A stretch of 10,000 nt of DNA from contig CM060318.1 in the NCBI GenBank assembly GCA_030674155.1, positions 81,958,698 to 81,968,697 on the forward strand, given 5' to 3'. The position numbers were made by a program, and so were the translations under genes. Shown here piece after piece: positions 1 through 7,128 of the stretch. Under the pieces are notes generated by a model. That model ran no database searches. It saw only the letters and a list, made by a program, of their open reading frames with translations, and was not told the origin of the DNA. Origin of the DNA: Stramonita haemastoma (taxonomy: Eukaryota; Mollusca; Gastropoda; Neogastropoda; Muricidae). The stretch's first letter is position 1, and each line of letters starts with the position of its first letter.

Positions 1-367
1 ATACTTGTAGGACTCGCATTTTGTGATTTTGTGAAGTAGTTTTTTTTTCTTTTTTCATAGATGATGGGAACAGATACAATAAGTTTGTTGTAGTAGTTGT
101 TGTAATAGTAGAAGTAGGAGTGTTAGTTATAGTAGTACTAGAGGCAGTAGCAGAAAAGCGTAAAGAGAGACTTATGTTAGAAGAATCAAGTTTCACAGTA
201 TTATAACAAGGCTATGAGATAATCTACCTTTGATATATCATTCCGAAATGCACGCAGTATAAAGAAATATATGCAAGAAATTAAATTACCGTTTAAAATA
301 TTTTCCGATAAGAGATTTTTTCCATACATTTTAAACACGAGGTTGTATAAATTTCCATTTTCTTTAT
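1..367. other. unassigned AT-rich sequence
   Basis: No gene or mobile element is recognised here. The stretch holds T and A runs (a T-rich tract near 41-57 ends in CATAG, which looks superficially like a splice acceptor) and a degenerate GTAGTA/GTTGTA-type trinucleotide-like patch around 85-150. No open reading frame of useful length is present. It could be intron or intergenic DNA. Confidence 0.6.
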
Positions 368-527
368 TTGATAATGGAATTAACGCCTGTTTCTGTTATA
401 CATCCAGTCCCCCTGCGTATGCGTTTTTCTCAATTTAGCCATCTGATTGCACTGGTGCACAATGGCATACTCTTCCGAAAAGGGGAGCTGGTTTTTAACG
501 TGTGTACGAGGTGTCTGGTGCGTGGAG
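368..527 (-). mobile_element. decayed SINE copy A (headless, minus strand)
   Basis: This is a diverged copy of the SINE seen most completely at 3853-4197. Read on the plus strand, shared landmarks occur in the same order: GATAATGGAAT (3' tail), ACATCCAGTCCCC, GGCATACTCTTCCGAAAA (GGCCTACTCTTACGAAAA in the better copy), and TTTAACGTGTGTACGAGGTG (TTTAACGTATGCGTAAGATG there). The tRNA-derived head and the GTCCTTCGGATGAGAC block are missing: similarity fades at about 520 and a GT array starts at 528. The 3' hairpin seen in other copies is mutated here. The many substitutions suggest an old insertion. No target-site duplication was found. Confidence 0.8.
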
Positions 528-616
528 GTGTGTGTGTGTGTGTGTGTGTGTTGTGTGTGTGGGGTGTGTGTGGTGTGGTGTGTGTGTGGTGTGTGCGTTG
601 TGTGTGTTTGTGCGGG
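528..616. repeat. imperfect (GT)n microsatellite
   Basis: GT repeats interrupted by single G or T insertions (GTTGTG, GGGGTG, GGTGTGGTG). The array starts where SINE copy A loses similarity, close to the GTGCGTTCGCAC site of the intact element, so it may have grown out of the SINE itself. The reverse strand yields long His/Thr-rich frames that are simple-repeat artefacts. Confidence 0.95.
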
Positions 617-1075
617 TAGGGAAGAAGGGAGCGGTAGTGAAAACGGGACAACTTTTGGTAGATTTACTCTAAGGGAAAAGGGTGTTAGGCGGAGGGGGGA
701 AAATACACAGTTTGGATCAGTGGAGATAGGATAAAAAAAAGGGGGGGGGGGAATAACTGATAGTTTTTTCACGCGGTTCAATTTCGGCGTCTAGTTTTCT
801 TAATTTTTACGTGGGTTATTTTGGGTACAATCTTTTTTTTCTTTTTTAAATGGAGACAAATTGTTGTAAAATGTAAGATCTTCAAAAACTTGGCTAAAAC
901 TGGAAATTGATATAAAAAAAAATCTGAACACGAAACCCAACTAAAACTTGGATGTTGATAGGACTAGAAGTTAGAACAGTTCAATAAACCTTTTTCCGCG
1001 TTCCATGGCTATGCTAAAGTTTTAATCCCGAGATAAAAACGATCTTACCGTCGTGTCTACAGCTACACACTAGTG
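617..1075. other. unassigned sequence with an A8G11 run
   Basis: No gene or repeat family is recognised. The notable piece is an A-run followed directly by an eleven-base G-run (733-751). The rest is AT-rich with scattered A and T runs. A SINE-tail landmark was looked for and not found. Confidence 0.6.
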
Positions 1076-1236
1076 TCTACCTGTTCTTGTGTCCACATGC
1101 ATGCATGCAGACCAGCCAACTGACTGACAACCCTTACCCAAATATTAACCTTTAAACACTAACCCTAACCCTTTGCAACTAACCTTTACAGTTATTGTAA
1201 TCCTGGCCCGTCATGTGGACACAAATGGCAGGTAGA
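1076..1236. mobile_element. small inverted-repeat element (MITE-like)
   Basis: The outer ends are inverted copies of one another. The left arm (1076-1099) begins TCTACCTG and ends TGTGTCCACATG; the right arm (1212-1236), read on the minus strand, begins TCTACCTG and ends TGTGTCCACATG, with only a few mismatches or a one-base gap in the middle. The roughly 110 bp interior is rich in AACC/ACCCT-type words, including AACCCTAACCCT at 1161-1172, and contains the alternating tract ATGCATGCATGC. Size and structure fit a non-autonomous DNA transposon of MITE type. No clear target-site duplication flanks it, so the class is not assigned. It could also be one unit of an unrelated interspersed repeat or a cruciform-forming sequence. 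Confidence 0.55.
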
Positions 1237-1341
1237 TTCCTTGGTATGGCTGACGCTATGGCAAAACATGTTGTCTCGAATAGTTGGGGATGGTTGTAGA
1301 ACTTACTTTCACGTCATCGTCATACTCTGACAGCAACTATG

Positions 1342-1403
1342 AGCGAAAATGCGTTGGGCAGCCGCTAAGCGCCTGACGAGGCAGCCCAACGCTTGATTTC
1401 GGC
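1342..1403. repeat. CpG-rich long hairpin
   Basis: GCGTTGGGCAGCC (1351-1363) pairs with GGCAGCCCAACGC (1380-1392) over 13 positions with one A-A mismatch, around a 16-base loop (1364-1379). Weaker pairing continues outward (GCGAAAAT against ATTTCGGC). The stem is CpG-rich inside an AT-rich window, which suggests a piece of a repeat rather than local background. It may be the end of a second SINE or DNA transposon. I do not know the family. Confidence 0.5.
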
Positions 1404-1847
1404 GTAGGAGAGAATCGCTGTCGATTAAGACTTTTTTTTTAAATGACAGAAAATGGACCGAGAAAGTAGAAATAAAAATGACAGGAAGAAAAGGAACAAT
1501 GCAGAAACATGAGAGAAATAGGGGAGTTCCTAGCACAGAATTTCCAGGTGAGGATACTATTTATACTGACACCCTCCCCCCCCAATCCCCTGGGAAGGTG
1601 GAGGGTTGGGAGGATTGAAGGTTAAAACTTTAAGAGATGTTAGGAGTGGGCGTGGGTAAGATGTTTAGGTCTGAGGGTGCTCGTATGGGGACTGAATGTG
1701 TGAATGCCCATAGGGGACACTTAGTCATCGTAAGTTACGGAAGGGAGCGGTTTATTAAAAGAAGTTTAGTGTAAAAACAAAAATATGGGATGCAGCTTCA
1801 GAAATGTATAATTTTATGAGGAATTGCGGAATGGTGGAATTGAGGTT
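1404..1847. other. unassigned sequence
   Basis: No gene or recognised repeat. It includes a T-run near 1430-1440, a C-run flanked by CCTGGGAAGG-type sequence near 1571-1600, and G-rich words around 1595-1690. Reading frames are short and of atypical composition. Confidence 0.55.
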
Positions 1848-1902
1848 GGGGGGAGAGATGGGAGAGAGGAGTAGGGGGAGAGGAAGGGGAGGGGTAGAGG
1901 GG
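1848..1902 (+). other. G-rich purine tract with quadruplex pattern
   Basis: An almost pure purine stretch on the plus strand. From 1874 it reads as four G-runs of 5, 4, 4 and 4 bases separated by loops of 7, 1 and 4 bases, which meets the common G3+N1-7 quadruplex rule. Further GGG runs lie just upstream at 1848-1853 and 1860-1862. Whether it folds or has a role is unknown. Confidence 0.6.
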
Positions 1903-1975
1903 ATGTATTGCAGGCTAGGCATGTTTAAAAGGAGGGGTAGAAATTATGTATAGGTTAGTAGGAGTGAAGAAAGAC

Positions 1976-2020
1976 TGTGTGCGTGTGTGTGTGCATTTGT
2001 GTATGTCTGTGTGTGTGTGC
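1976..2020. repeat. imperfect GT microsatellite
   Basis: Short, interrupted GT/GC-rich array (GTGTGCGTGTGTGTGTGC, then TGTGTATGTCTGTGTGTGTG). It lies just upstream of the decayed SINE at 2043. Confidence 0.85.
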
Positions 2021-2042
2021 TCAAGTTCTTTTATTTCGCAGT

Positions 2043-2135
2043 TCATGGAATAAGTACTGTATGCTTTTTCTTTAAACATTCAATCCCCATATGCATATAG
2101 TGTGCAAATTTTGTCATCCGGCCCACCGAATCACA
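2043..2135 (-). mobile_element. decayed SINE copy B (3' part, minus strand)
   Basis: On the plus strand the order of landmarks follows the tail and lower body of the fuller SINE at 3853-4197: ATGGAATAAGTACT (there ATGGAATAAGCACT), TGCTTTTT, ACATTCAATCCCC (there ACATCCAGTCCCC), AAATTTTGTC, and a CCGGCCCACCGAAT block that matches the CACCGGCACTCGAT part loosely. A small insertion (CTTTAA) follows the TGCTTTTT word. Similarity stops near 2135, where a short GT run begins, as in copy A. Much older than the 3853-4197 copy judging by divergence. Confidence 0.6.
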
Positions 2136-2145
2136 AGTGTGTGTG

Positions 2146-2401
2146 TACTGCAGCATATCGAAGGATGATTTTCACAGGTATTCGATACAGTTCTTAGATA
2201 TATTCAACATCGTAAAAATTTTGGTTAGTACGCGCGCATTTTTTTTAATGAAAAAGCTTATTACTGCAGCCATATCGAAGGAATGATATATCACAGGTAT
2301 TCGATTATCAGTTCATTAGATATATTGCGAAACCAGCAGAAAAAAGTGTGTGTGCGTTAGTACGCGCGGCAGGTGTTTTTTTTAAATGGAAAAAGCAATT
2401 A
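2146..2401. repeat. imperfect tandem duplication, two units
   Basis: Unit 1 (2146-2261) and unit 2 (2262-2401) share ordered blocks: TACTGCAG then CATATCGAAGG, TCACAGGTATTCGAT, TTAGATATATT, GTTAGTACGCGCG, a T-run of eight, and GAAAAAGC. Unit 2 is longer, with several one- or two-base additions and an added GTGTGTGTGCG segment before the GTTAGTACGCGCG block. The units are too diverged to be a recent slippage product. Neither unit codes for protein. It may be a two-copy remnant of a satellite or of a dispersed repeat. Confidence 0.8.
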
Positions 2402-3624
2402 GATCATTGCTACTTAATAGGTTGGATGAATATTTGATGTATGGTCGACCGCTGGTGTCTAAGGCTGATTAGTTCTTTTTTCCCCTTTTCCCCCATTTTT
2501 AAAACCTTTCTCTTTACCTTGATTCAGAAACAGTGTTAGATAAAAGTGACCTGCTCCTGTGACTAATCACAAGAATGACAGTTTTTGATGCAGAGGCAAA
2601 ATTCGAATTAGCAGACTGCTGTAAATATAACGTTATACACTTTATGTGAAGAGAAATGAAGAAATGTGATTGCATGTTTGTACATTATGTAAAAAGAGGT
2701 TTTTAGTATTGGAACGAATACTGTCAGTGTGGTAGTGTGTAAGAGATAGACATGAGCGCATGTACATATGCACAAGTGCATGCTAGGTTTGCATAAATAT
2801 TTGACAGACAGGTGGTTGGTTTTTTTTTATACTTTTTTTAGTGAAAAAGAGGAAGGAAGAGGGGGATATAGGAATGTTTAGGATGAATGATTATCCATGT
2901 TCAGACCCGAGATGAATGGGGGTTGTGTTTAGAGAGAGAGAGGGGGGGGGGGGGGTTGGGGATGGGAAGGTGACATGTGTTTTGTTTATACATAGTATTT
3001 TTTTGATGTTGAATATAAGAAACCCAATAGTATTTTTTTTTTTTTATGATGAAATGAAACGCAAGATATATAGCAGTATATTCGTTTTTAAAAAAAATTA
3101 GATTGATATAAGAAATAACAATCTTTTTTTTTGAGGCGTCAAGAATTTGGTTTAATGAAATGTCAGTTTAAAAAAATCTAGTACTGTGATAGCCTTTGAT
3201 AATGGCAGTGGTGTTATTATATAGTGGTGTGTGAAGTATATGTGGGAAAAGATGCCTTTTTCTTTTTTCTTTTTTTTTGGAAATGGCATAAAATGTAAAA
3301 AGGGACCAGGTTCTATGCTTACCTTTGTTATAAAAATGACTTTTGTGTGTGTATTGGTGGCAGATCTATATATTGACTTTCCGACTAGGAAATCAAACAG
3401 ACTTTACACACTGCAGTTTATGAAAAACTGATCTGAAATATTTTCATGCTATGATCAGTGGTCCGTTAAGTGTACCTGTGTGGGAGACTGTTTGGCTTAT
3501 GTTTTTTTGTCAAATCAAATGCCATCACAAAAATGAAATCTAGTTAATATTTGGCCTATTGATAAAATCAAGAATCAGAAGTTAATTGTCAAATTATTTT
3601 TTTCACGTTAATGAAAATCCAAGG
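2402..3624. other. unassigned AT-rich sequence with an AG/G-run tract
   Basis: No gene is recognised. Near 2929-2966 an AG run leads into 14 consecutive Gs and then GGGG and GGG, a strong purine tract with quadruplex potential. Several T-runs of 8 to 11 bases occur (2820s, 3035-3045, 3123-3132, 3267-3278). Small frames at 2916-3101 and 3231-3431 are translated from these runs and show no domain-like composition. Confidence 0.55.
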
Positions 3625-3639
3625 TTGTGTGTGTGTGTC

Positions 3640-3670
<31 letters not shown>

Positions 3671-3681
3671 GTTGTGTGTGG
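3625..3681. repeat. interrupted (GT)n microsatellite
   Basis: GT repeats with single interruptions (GTCTGTG, GTTTGTG, GTGTTGTG). It lies about 170 bp from the A-rich tail of the SINE at 3853, without direct contact. Confidence 0.95.
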
Positions 3682-4118
3682 TTTTATAAGAAATCTCTGT
3701 AAATTTGCTGGGTTTGTAGCGGTTATTAACAATTTTGACTTTAAAAATTTACTGTTTTTGAAATGATGGAGTAGAGAGATACTGAAATGTCACTTTAAAC
3801 TTGCATGGTTTGATTTTTTTTTCAATTCTGTGTACACTTTAACCACCTTTCATTTTTTTATTTTATTTTTTTCTTTTACATTAGGATAATGGAATAAGCA
3901 CTCATGTGCTTTTTACATCCAGTCCCCGTGTGAATGTAGCTTTCTAAATCTTTTGATTTGTTCTCACCGGCACTCGATGGCCTACTCTTACGAAAAGCCG
4001 AACAGGATTTAACGTATGCGTAAGATGTTCTGCGTGCGTTCGCACACGGGGCCTCGGCTTTTAGTCTCATCCGAAGGACTTTTAGCGAAAGTGGAGTCAG
4101 CACTGACGTTAACTAGGG

Positions 4119-4124
4119 AAAAAA
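4119..4124 (-). terminator. candidate premature Pol III stop inside the SINE
   Basis: On the minus strand six consecutive Ts sit 12 bases after the B box, flanked by GGGTA and CCC. RNA polymerase III normally terminates at runs of four or more Ts, so transcripts from this copy would probably end just after the tRNA-like head. It may be a mutation acquired after insertion. Its use is inferred, not shown. Confidence 0.45.
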
Positions 4125-4136
4125 TACCCTCGAACG

Positions 4137-4190
4137 GGAATCGAACCCGGGTTGTCAAATGTCGCGTTTCTTGTGTTACCAATTCTGTTA
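4137..4190 (-). promoter_or_regulatory. internal Pol III promoter (A and B boxes) of the SINE
   Basis: The A-box-like TAACAGAATTGG departs from the TRGYNNARNNGG consensus at one position, and the B box GGTTCGATTCC is perfect. By tRNA numbering, the GG of the A box falls where G18-G19 should be and the B box falls in the T-arm. The D-arm and acceptor stem no longer pair well, so this is a promoter relic of a tRNA head, not a tRNA gene. Confidence 0.8.
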
Positions 4191-4197
4191 GACCTTT

Positions 4198-5180
4198 TTT
4201 GCCAAAGGACATAATTGATTTTACTCCTATGAAATGGATTGAAAAGCCCCATTTGTCAGTAGCATGCTAAATAGTTTGGGGCTGGTTTTTCTTTTTTTTT
4301 GCATTTTTTTTTTTTTGCATTTGGGTTGCAAGTATTTTCAATGGTTTTTGTGATGTATTAGTACACCTGATTTCAAAAAACAAAACTTTTTGCCTCATAC
4401 CCAGTTACGCTTATTCTAGACTTCTGACTGTAAATGTATAATGTAGATAAAATTGCAACACGATTGAATTACTTTTATCATAATTGTGAGATAAAGTCCA
4501 AGCTTGTCCATCTAAATGAGTGAAGAAAATAAGGGTCTTTTTAGAGTACCAAGACATTTTTGTAACAAGCGTTGCCTCCTTTTTTCCTGTATTTTATAAC
4601 GCCCCTATTTTACAAAATAATAAAAATGTTTTTAAGTTTAGAAATCATGGTGAGCACACACCACTAGCACTTGACTACCCAACTGACTTTCTTGAGAAAA
4701 AATACAAACTTTACCCAACTCCAATTTACAACTTGCAAGATGATGCATTGCACTTATTTATTCGGGTTGTTTTGAGGCTGTAAAGATAACATGGCTTGAA
4801 ATAAGCTTTTTGTCACTTGTGTGCTTTACAAGCAAATTAGAATGAATACGTTATTGTAGTCTGGATTATGTCAAATAATGGTGTGAGAATTAACAAGCGA
4901 TCTGATGTCAGTGGGTTGGTCATTGTGTCACTGCTGGTCAGAGCATTGGGAAAAGCCTACCTCCCCCTTCAGCCAAAAAAAAAAGAAGCTGGAGTTAGGG
5001 TTGGGTAGCCGGCTCGCAACTGTAGTAAAATAATAGAAACTTTAGAATGACTGGGAAATGTTAAAACTTGATGAAAAATGCAAATGCGAAATAAAACCAA
5101 AGTTAAAAAAACATTTGAGCAAGGTCTTTGTTCTACTCAATGACTGTTTGCAAGTGCAGAATGTGTCTGTCTGTCTCTCT
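4198..5180. other. unassigned sequence
   Basis: No gene or repeat family is recognised. T-runs occur at 4291-4318 and an A-run at 4976-4985. The frame at 4520-4783 (87 codons) has a mixed composition but no recognisable domain and no supporting context, so I do not call it a gene. The remainder shows ordinary AT-rich non-coding composition. Confidence 0.55.
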
Positions 5181-5204
5181 GTCACTCTGGGTGGGTGGGT
5201 GCGT

Positions 5205-5242
5205 TCGTGCTCGCGCGCGCGCGCGCGCGCGCGCGCGTGCGC

Positions 5243-5281
<39 letters not shown>

Positions 5282-5288
5282 TGTGTGG
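5205..5288. repeat. (CG)n(GT)n compound tract, Z-DNA-prone
   Basis: About 25 bp of uninterrupted CG alternation (5212-5237), then GTGCGCGCG, then a GT run to about 5278 and a short GT tail. The tract is alternating pyrimidine-purine almost throughout, the sequence class with the highest tendency to flip to left-handed Z-DNA. It is preceded by GGGTGGGTGGGT (5189-5200) and by a TCTG/TCTC patch. The CpG density is far above the surroundings. Confidence 0.95.
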
Positions 5289-5289
5289 C

Positions 5290-5705
5290 AGACACGCAAA
5301 ACCCCAAAAGAAAAATAAGAATTAAAAACGGATTTGCACACAGATAGAACGAGGTGACGAGAAGATAAAAGGAGCTTTTTAATAGGTATATTTCCTTACT
5401 AAAGAAGCTAATAAAGTGGACGTACTTCAGTGTAGGTGTTTATTGTTTGTTTTTTTGGTCATTCTTTGACTCATTATCACTGCCTTGTGTACCTGACAAT
5501 AATAAAAGTTTCTCAAATGAAAGCAGCTTTTGCAACTTCTGTATCCTTCAGAATATCTTCCTGATAACATATAAGCACCAGGGTGTTGTGGAAATACCTA
5601 CACATGTCTTACTGAAGTTTTGTATGATGCTTTCAAAACTTTCTCTTCCTGGTGAGTTACATGTACTCATACGAAGTATTGAAACATGTTGATAAACTTT
5701 TACCA
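5290..5705. other. unassigned sequence
   Basis: No recognised gene. A frame at 5447-5692 (81 codons) is mixed in composition, and a GTGAGT donor-like word at 5652-5657 lies within it, but there is no matching acceptor, domain or homology I can recognise. AATAAT/AATAAA-like words are present near 5498-5507. The word ACTCATTATCACTG (5469-5482) recurs at 6158-6171. Confidence 0.5.
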
Positions 5706-5708
5706 AGT

Positions 5709-5770
5709 GTGCGTGTGCGTGCGCGTGATGGTATGTGTGTATTTGCGCGCGCGTGTGTGTGTATGTGTTT
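5709..5770. repeat. degenerate GT/GC alternating tract
   Basis: GTGTGCGTGTGCGTGCGCGTG, then GTATGTGTGT, then GCGCGCGCGTGTGTGTGT. It is a second alternating purine-pyrimidine tract about 430 bp after the one at 5205-5288, but more interrupted. Confidence 0.85.
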
Positions 5771-5935
5771 GACGGTGTATGTAGTTTTTGTCTTTAAATT
5801 GAACTATCAATAAAAAGATTTTTTGAGTATTTTCAGGTTTCATATTGACTTGAAAACAATCGTGCAGAGAAACAATATTGGTCTGAGTCTAGCCGTGCTG
5901 ATGTGTTCGATCTGTCCCTGACTTCACGCACACGC

Positions 5936-5936
<1 letters not shown>

Positions 5937-5992
<56 letters not shown>
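5937..5992. repeat. (AC)28 microsatellite
   Basis: Uninterrupted AC dinucleotides over 56 bp. This is the only long array of the GT/AC class in the window with AC on the plus strand. A minus-strand frame through it is a Cys/Val artefact. Confidence 0.98.
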
Positions 5993-5993
<1 letters not shown>

Positions 5994-6611
5994 ACAGGCA
6001 CGCGCATGAAAAATGACAAACATCAAAAAGAGATAAACAGACAGATATACAGACATAAGTAGATAGGATGCGAGTGAGCTTTCAATGTACACACTTTCTG
6101 ACTGCAGCGGACCACGCACCTGTAGTTTAGCATTGTTTATTCTTTATCATTTCTCTTACTCATTATCACTGTTCTTATGTCTTCGCTCAAACTTAATTCT
6201 CTTCATCACCACCGTCAACGACAGGAGCTCCACGCAATACTATACCACAAGGGTTCGCCATCTCTCGCTGTCTCTACTGAGTTCTACGATCTCCTGTAGC
6301 CCTCCCAGACCACGAATCTCAGTAGTGTTGGCAACGTATAATGCTACCTGATGTATCTGACATTAATAAAACGGCTGTAAAGACTAGCTTTCCGTCCCTT
6401 CTTTAAACCATAACGATCGCTTTTACATCATGTTAACACCTACGTACAATGGATTTGCCAACAGTTATATGCCGGAAACTCTAGCGTGTGTTTTGGAGAA
6501 TTACCCTCTCTGTGCATTCGCATGTGCTGTAAGGATGTGTAGAAAGGTGTGATAAAGCTTTACCAGTTTTAGTGTGTACGTGTGTGAGGTTGGAAAGGAG
6601 GTGCTCGTTGA

Positions 6612-6613
<2 letters not shown>
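5993..6613. other. unassigned sequence
   Basis: No gene is recognised. The frame at 6085-6351 is rich in Ser and Leu from TCTC-like words and shows no domain. ATTAATAAAACGG near 6363 contains an AATAAA word, which alone does not show a gene end. The approximately 40-base segment ending in ACTCATTATCACTG (6132-6171) resembles 5440-5482. Confidence 0.5.
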
Positions 6614-6662
<49 letters not shown>

Positions 6663-6748
6663 TGCGTGCGTGGTGTGTGTGTGTGTGTGGTGTGTGTGTG
6701 TGTGTGTGTATGTATGTGTGTGTGTGTGTGTGTTTGTGTGTATGTGTA
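6614..6748. repeat. compound (GT)n(GTGC)n(GT)n microsatellite
   Basis: A GT run, then about seven GTGC units (6643-6671), then more GT with GG and TATG interruptions. It is the left edge of a roughly 1 kb simple-repeat block. Open frames through it (Cys/Val on plus, His/Thr on minus) are artefacts. Confidence 0.97.
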
Positions 6749-6821
6749 CACGCGATGAATATTATCTATATGTTCCCATATATCCTGCTATATGTATTTA
6801 TTTGTGTGTTGAGATGTAAAC

Positions 6822-6935
6822 ACACAACACATACACACACATATATACATACATATATATATACATATATGTATATATATGTATATGATATTATATATAT
6901 ATACATGTATATATGCATATCTAAATATATGTAAT
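6822..6935. repeat. AC/TA-rich tract
   Basis: Short AC runs (6822-6840) pass into irregular TA repeats with ATGTATAT and ATACATAT words up to about 6935. It should melt easily and can form small cruciforms because TA arrays are self-complementary. Confidence 0.85.
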
Positions 6936-6939
6936 ATAT

Positions 6940-7028
6940 CTCCTCTCTGTCTGTCTCTGTTGCTCTGTCTCTGTCTCGTTCTCTCTCTGTCTGTCTGTCT
7001 GTCTGTCTGTCTTCTCGTCTCGTCTCTT

Positions 7029-7113
<85 letters not shown>
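6940..7113. repeat. (TCTG)n and (CT)n polypyrimidine tract
   Basis: Begins with CTGTCTCTGT-type words, then about six TCTG units (6986-7012), then TCGTC/TTCTC variants, then long CT runs with few interruptions (7033-7113). It is pyrimidine-only over much of its length on the plus strand. Confidence 0.95.
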
Positions 7114-7128
7114 TATATATATATATAT
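7114..7128. repeat. short (TA)n array directly left of the SINE
   Basis: About seven TA units link the CT array to the truncated SINE. The junction with the SINE body is abrupt (TATATAAGTCCTTCGG). Confidence 0.9.

Larger units (their letters stand above)
3853..4197 (-). mobile_element. tRNA-derived SINE, most complete copy (minus strand)
   Basis: Read on the minus strand from 4197 downward, a degenerate tRNA-like head carries an A-box-like TAACAGAATTGG (4179-4190) and a perfect B box GGTTCGATTCC (4137-4147), at spacing normal for a tRNA. A linker follows, then a body starting GTCCTTCGGATGAGAC (up to 4080), then GCCCCGTGTGCGAACGCACG, then a segment with GTAAGAGTAGGCCATCG, and finally GGACTGGATGTAAAAAGCAC with a short hairpin (AAGCAC/GTGCTT) and an A-rich tail (3853-3880). 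Such heads and tails are typical of SINEs transcribed by RNA polymerase III and copied by a partner LINE. The GTCCTTCGGATGAGAC block resembles, from memory, the conserved central domain of some invertebrate SINEs (possibly Nin-type); this is unverified. A six-base T run follows the B box and could stop Pol III. No clean target-site duplication is visible. Confidence 0.88.

Noticed and set aside
1161..1172. Interstitial telomere or chromosome end
   Set aside because: Only two exact repeat units inside what appears to be a dispersed element.
2146..2401. Duplicated block considered as a CRISPR or as LTRs of a tiny retroelement
   Set aside because: The two units are directly adjacent, have no spacer or internal region, and lack regular short repeats.
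2386..2425. AAAAAGCAAT...ATTGCTACTTAATA considered as another SINE tail with hairpin
   Set aside because: Only a few short words match, and the A-rich context makes chance similarity likely. It overlaps the end of the tandem duplication.
4137..4197. Possible tRNA gene on the minus strand
   Set aside because: The acceptor and D stems do not pair, and the unit is fused to a SINE body with A-rich tail and other copies in the window.
4016..4270. 84-codon frame sharing its N-terminal 14 residues with a minus-strand frame ending near 7194
   Set aside because: Both frames are translations of the same SINE body in the same relative orientation. The shared residues reflect the repeat, not a protein family.
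4520..4783. 87-codon plus-strand frame of mixed amino-acid composition
   Set aside because: No recognisable domain, no splice or promoter context and no paralogue. The length is within chance expectation for 10 kb. A protein search with no hit would confirm rejection.
5447..5692. 81-codon plus-strand frame with an internal GTGAGT donor-like site
   Set aside because: A single splice-like word is weak evidence, no acceptor-bounded exon is clear, and the translation resembles nothing I recognise.
6085..6351. 88-codon Ser/Leu-rich plus-strand frame followed by an AATAAA word
   Set aside because: The composition follows TCTC-like sequence, and polyadenylation-like hexamers are common in AT-rich DNA.
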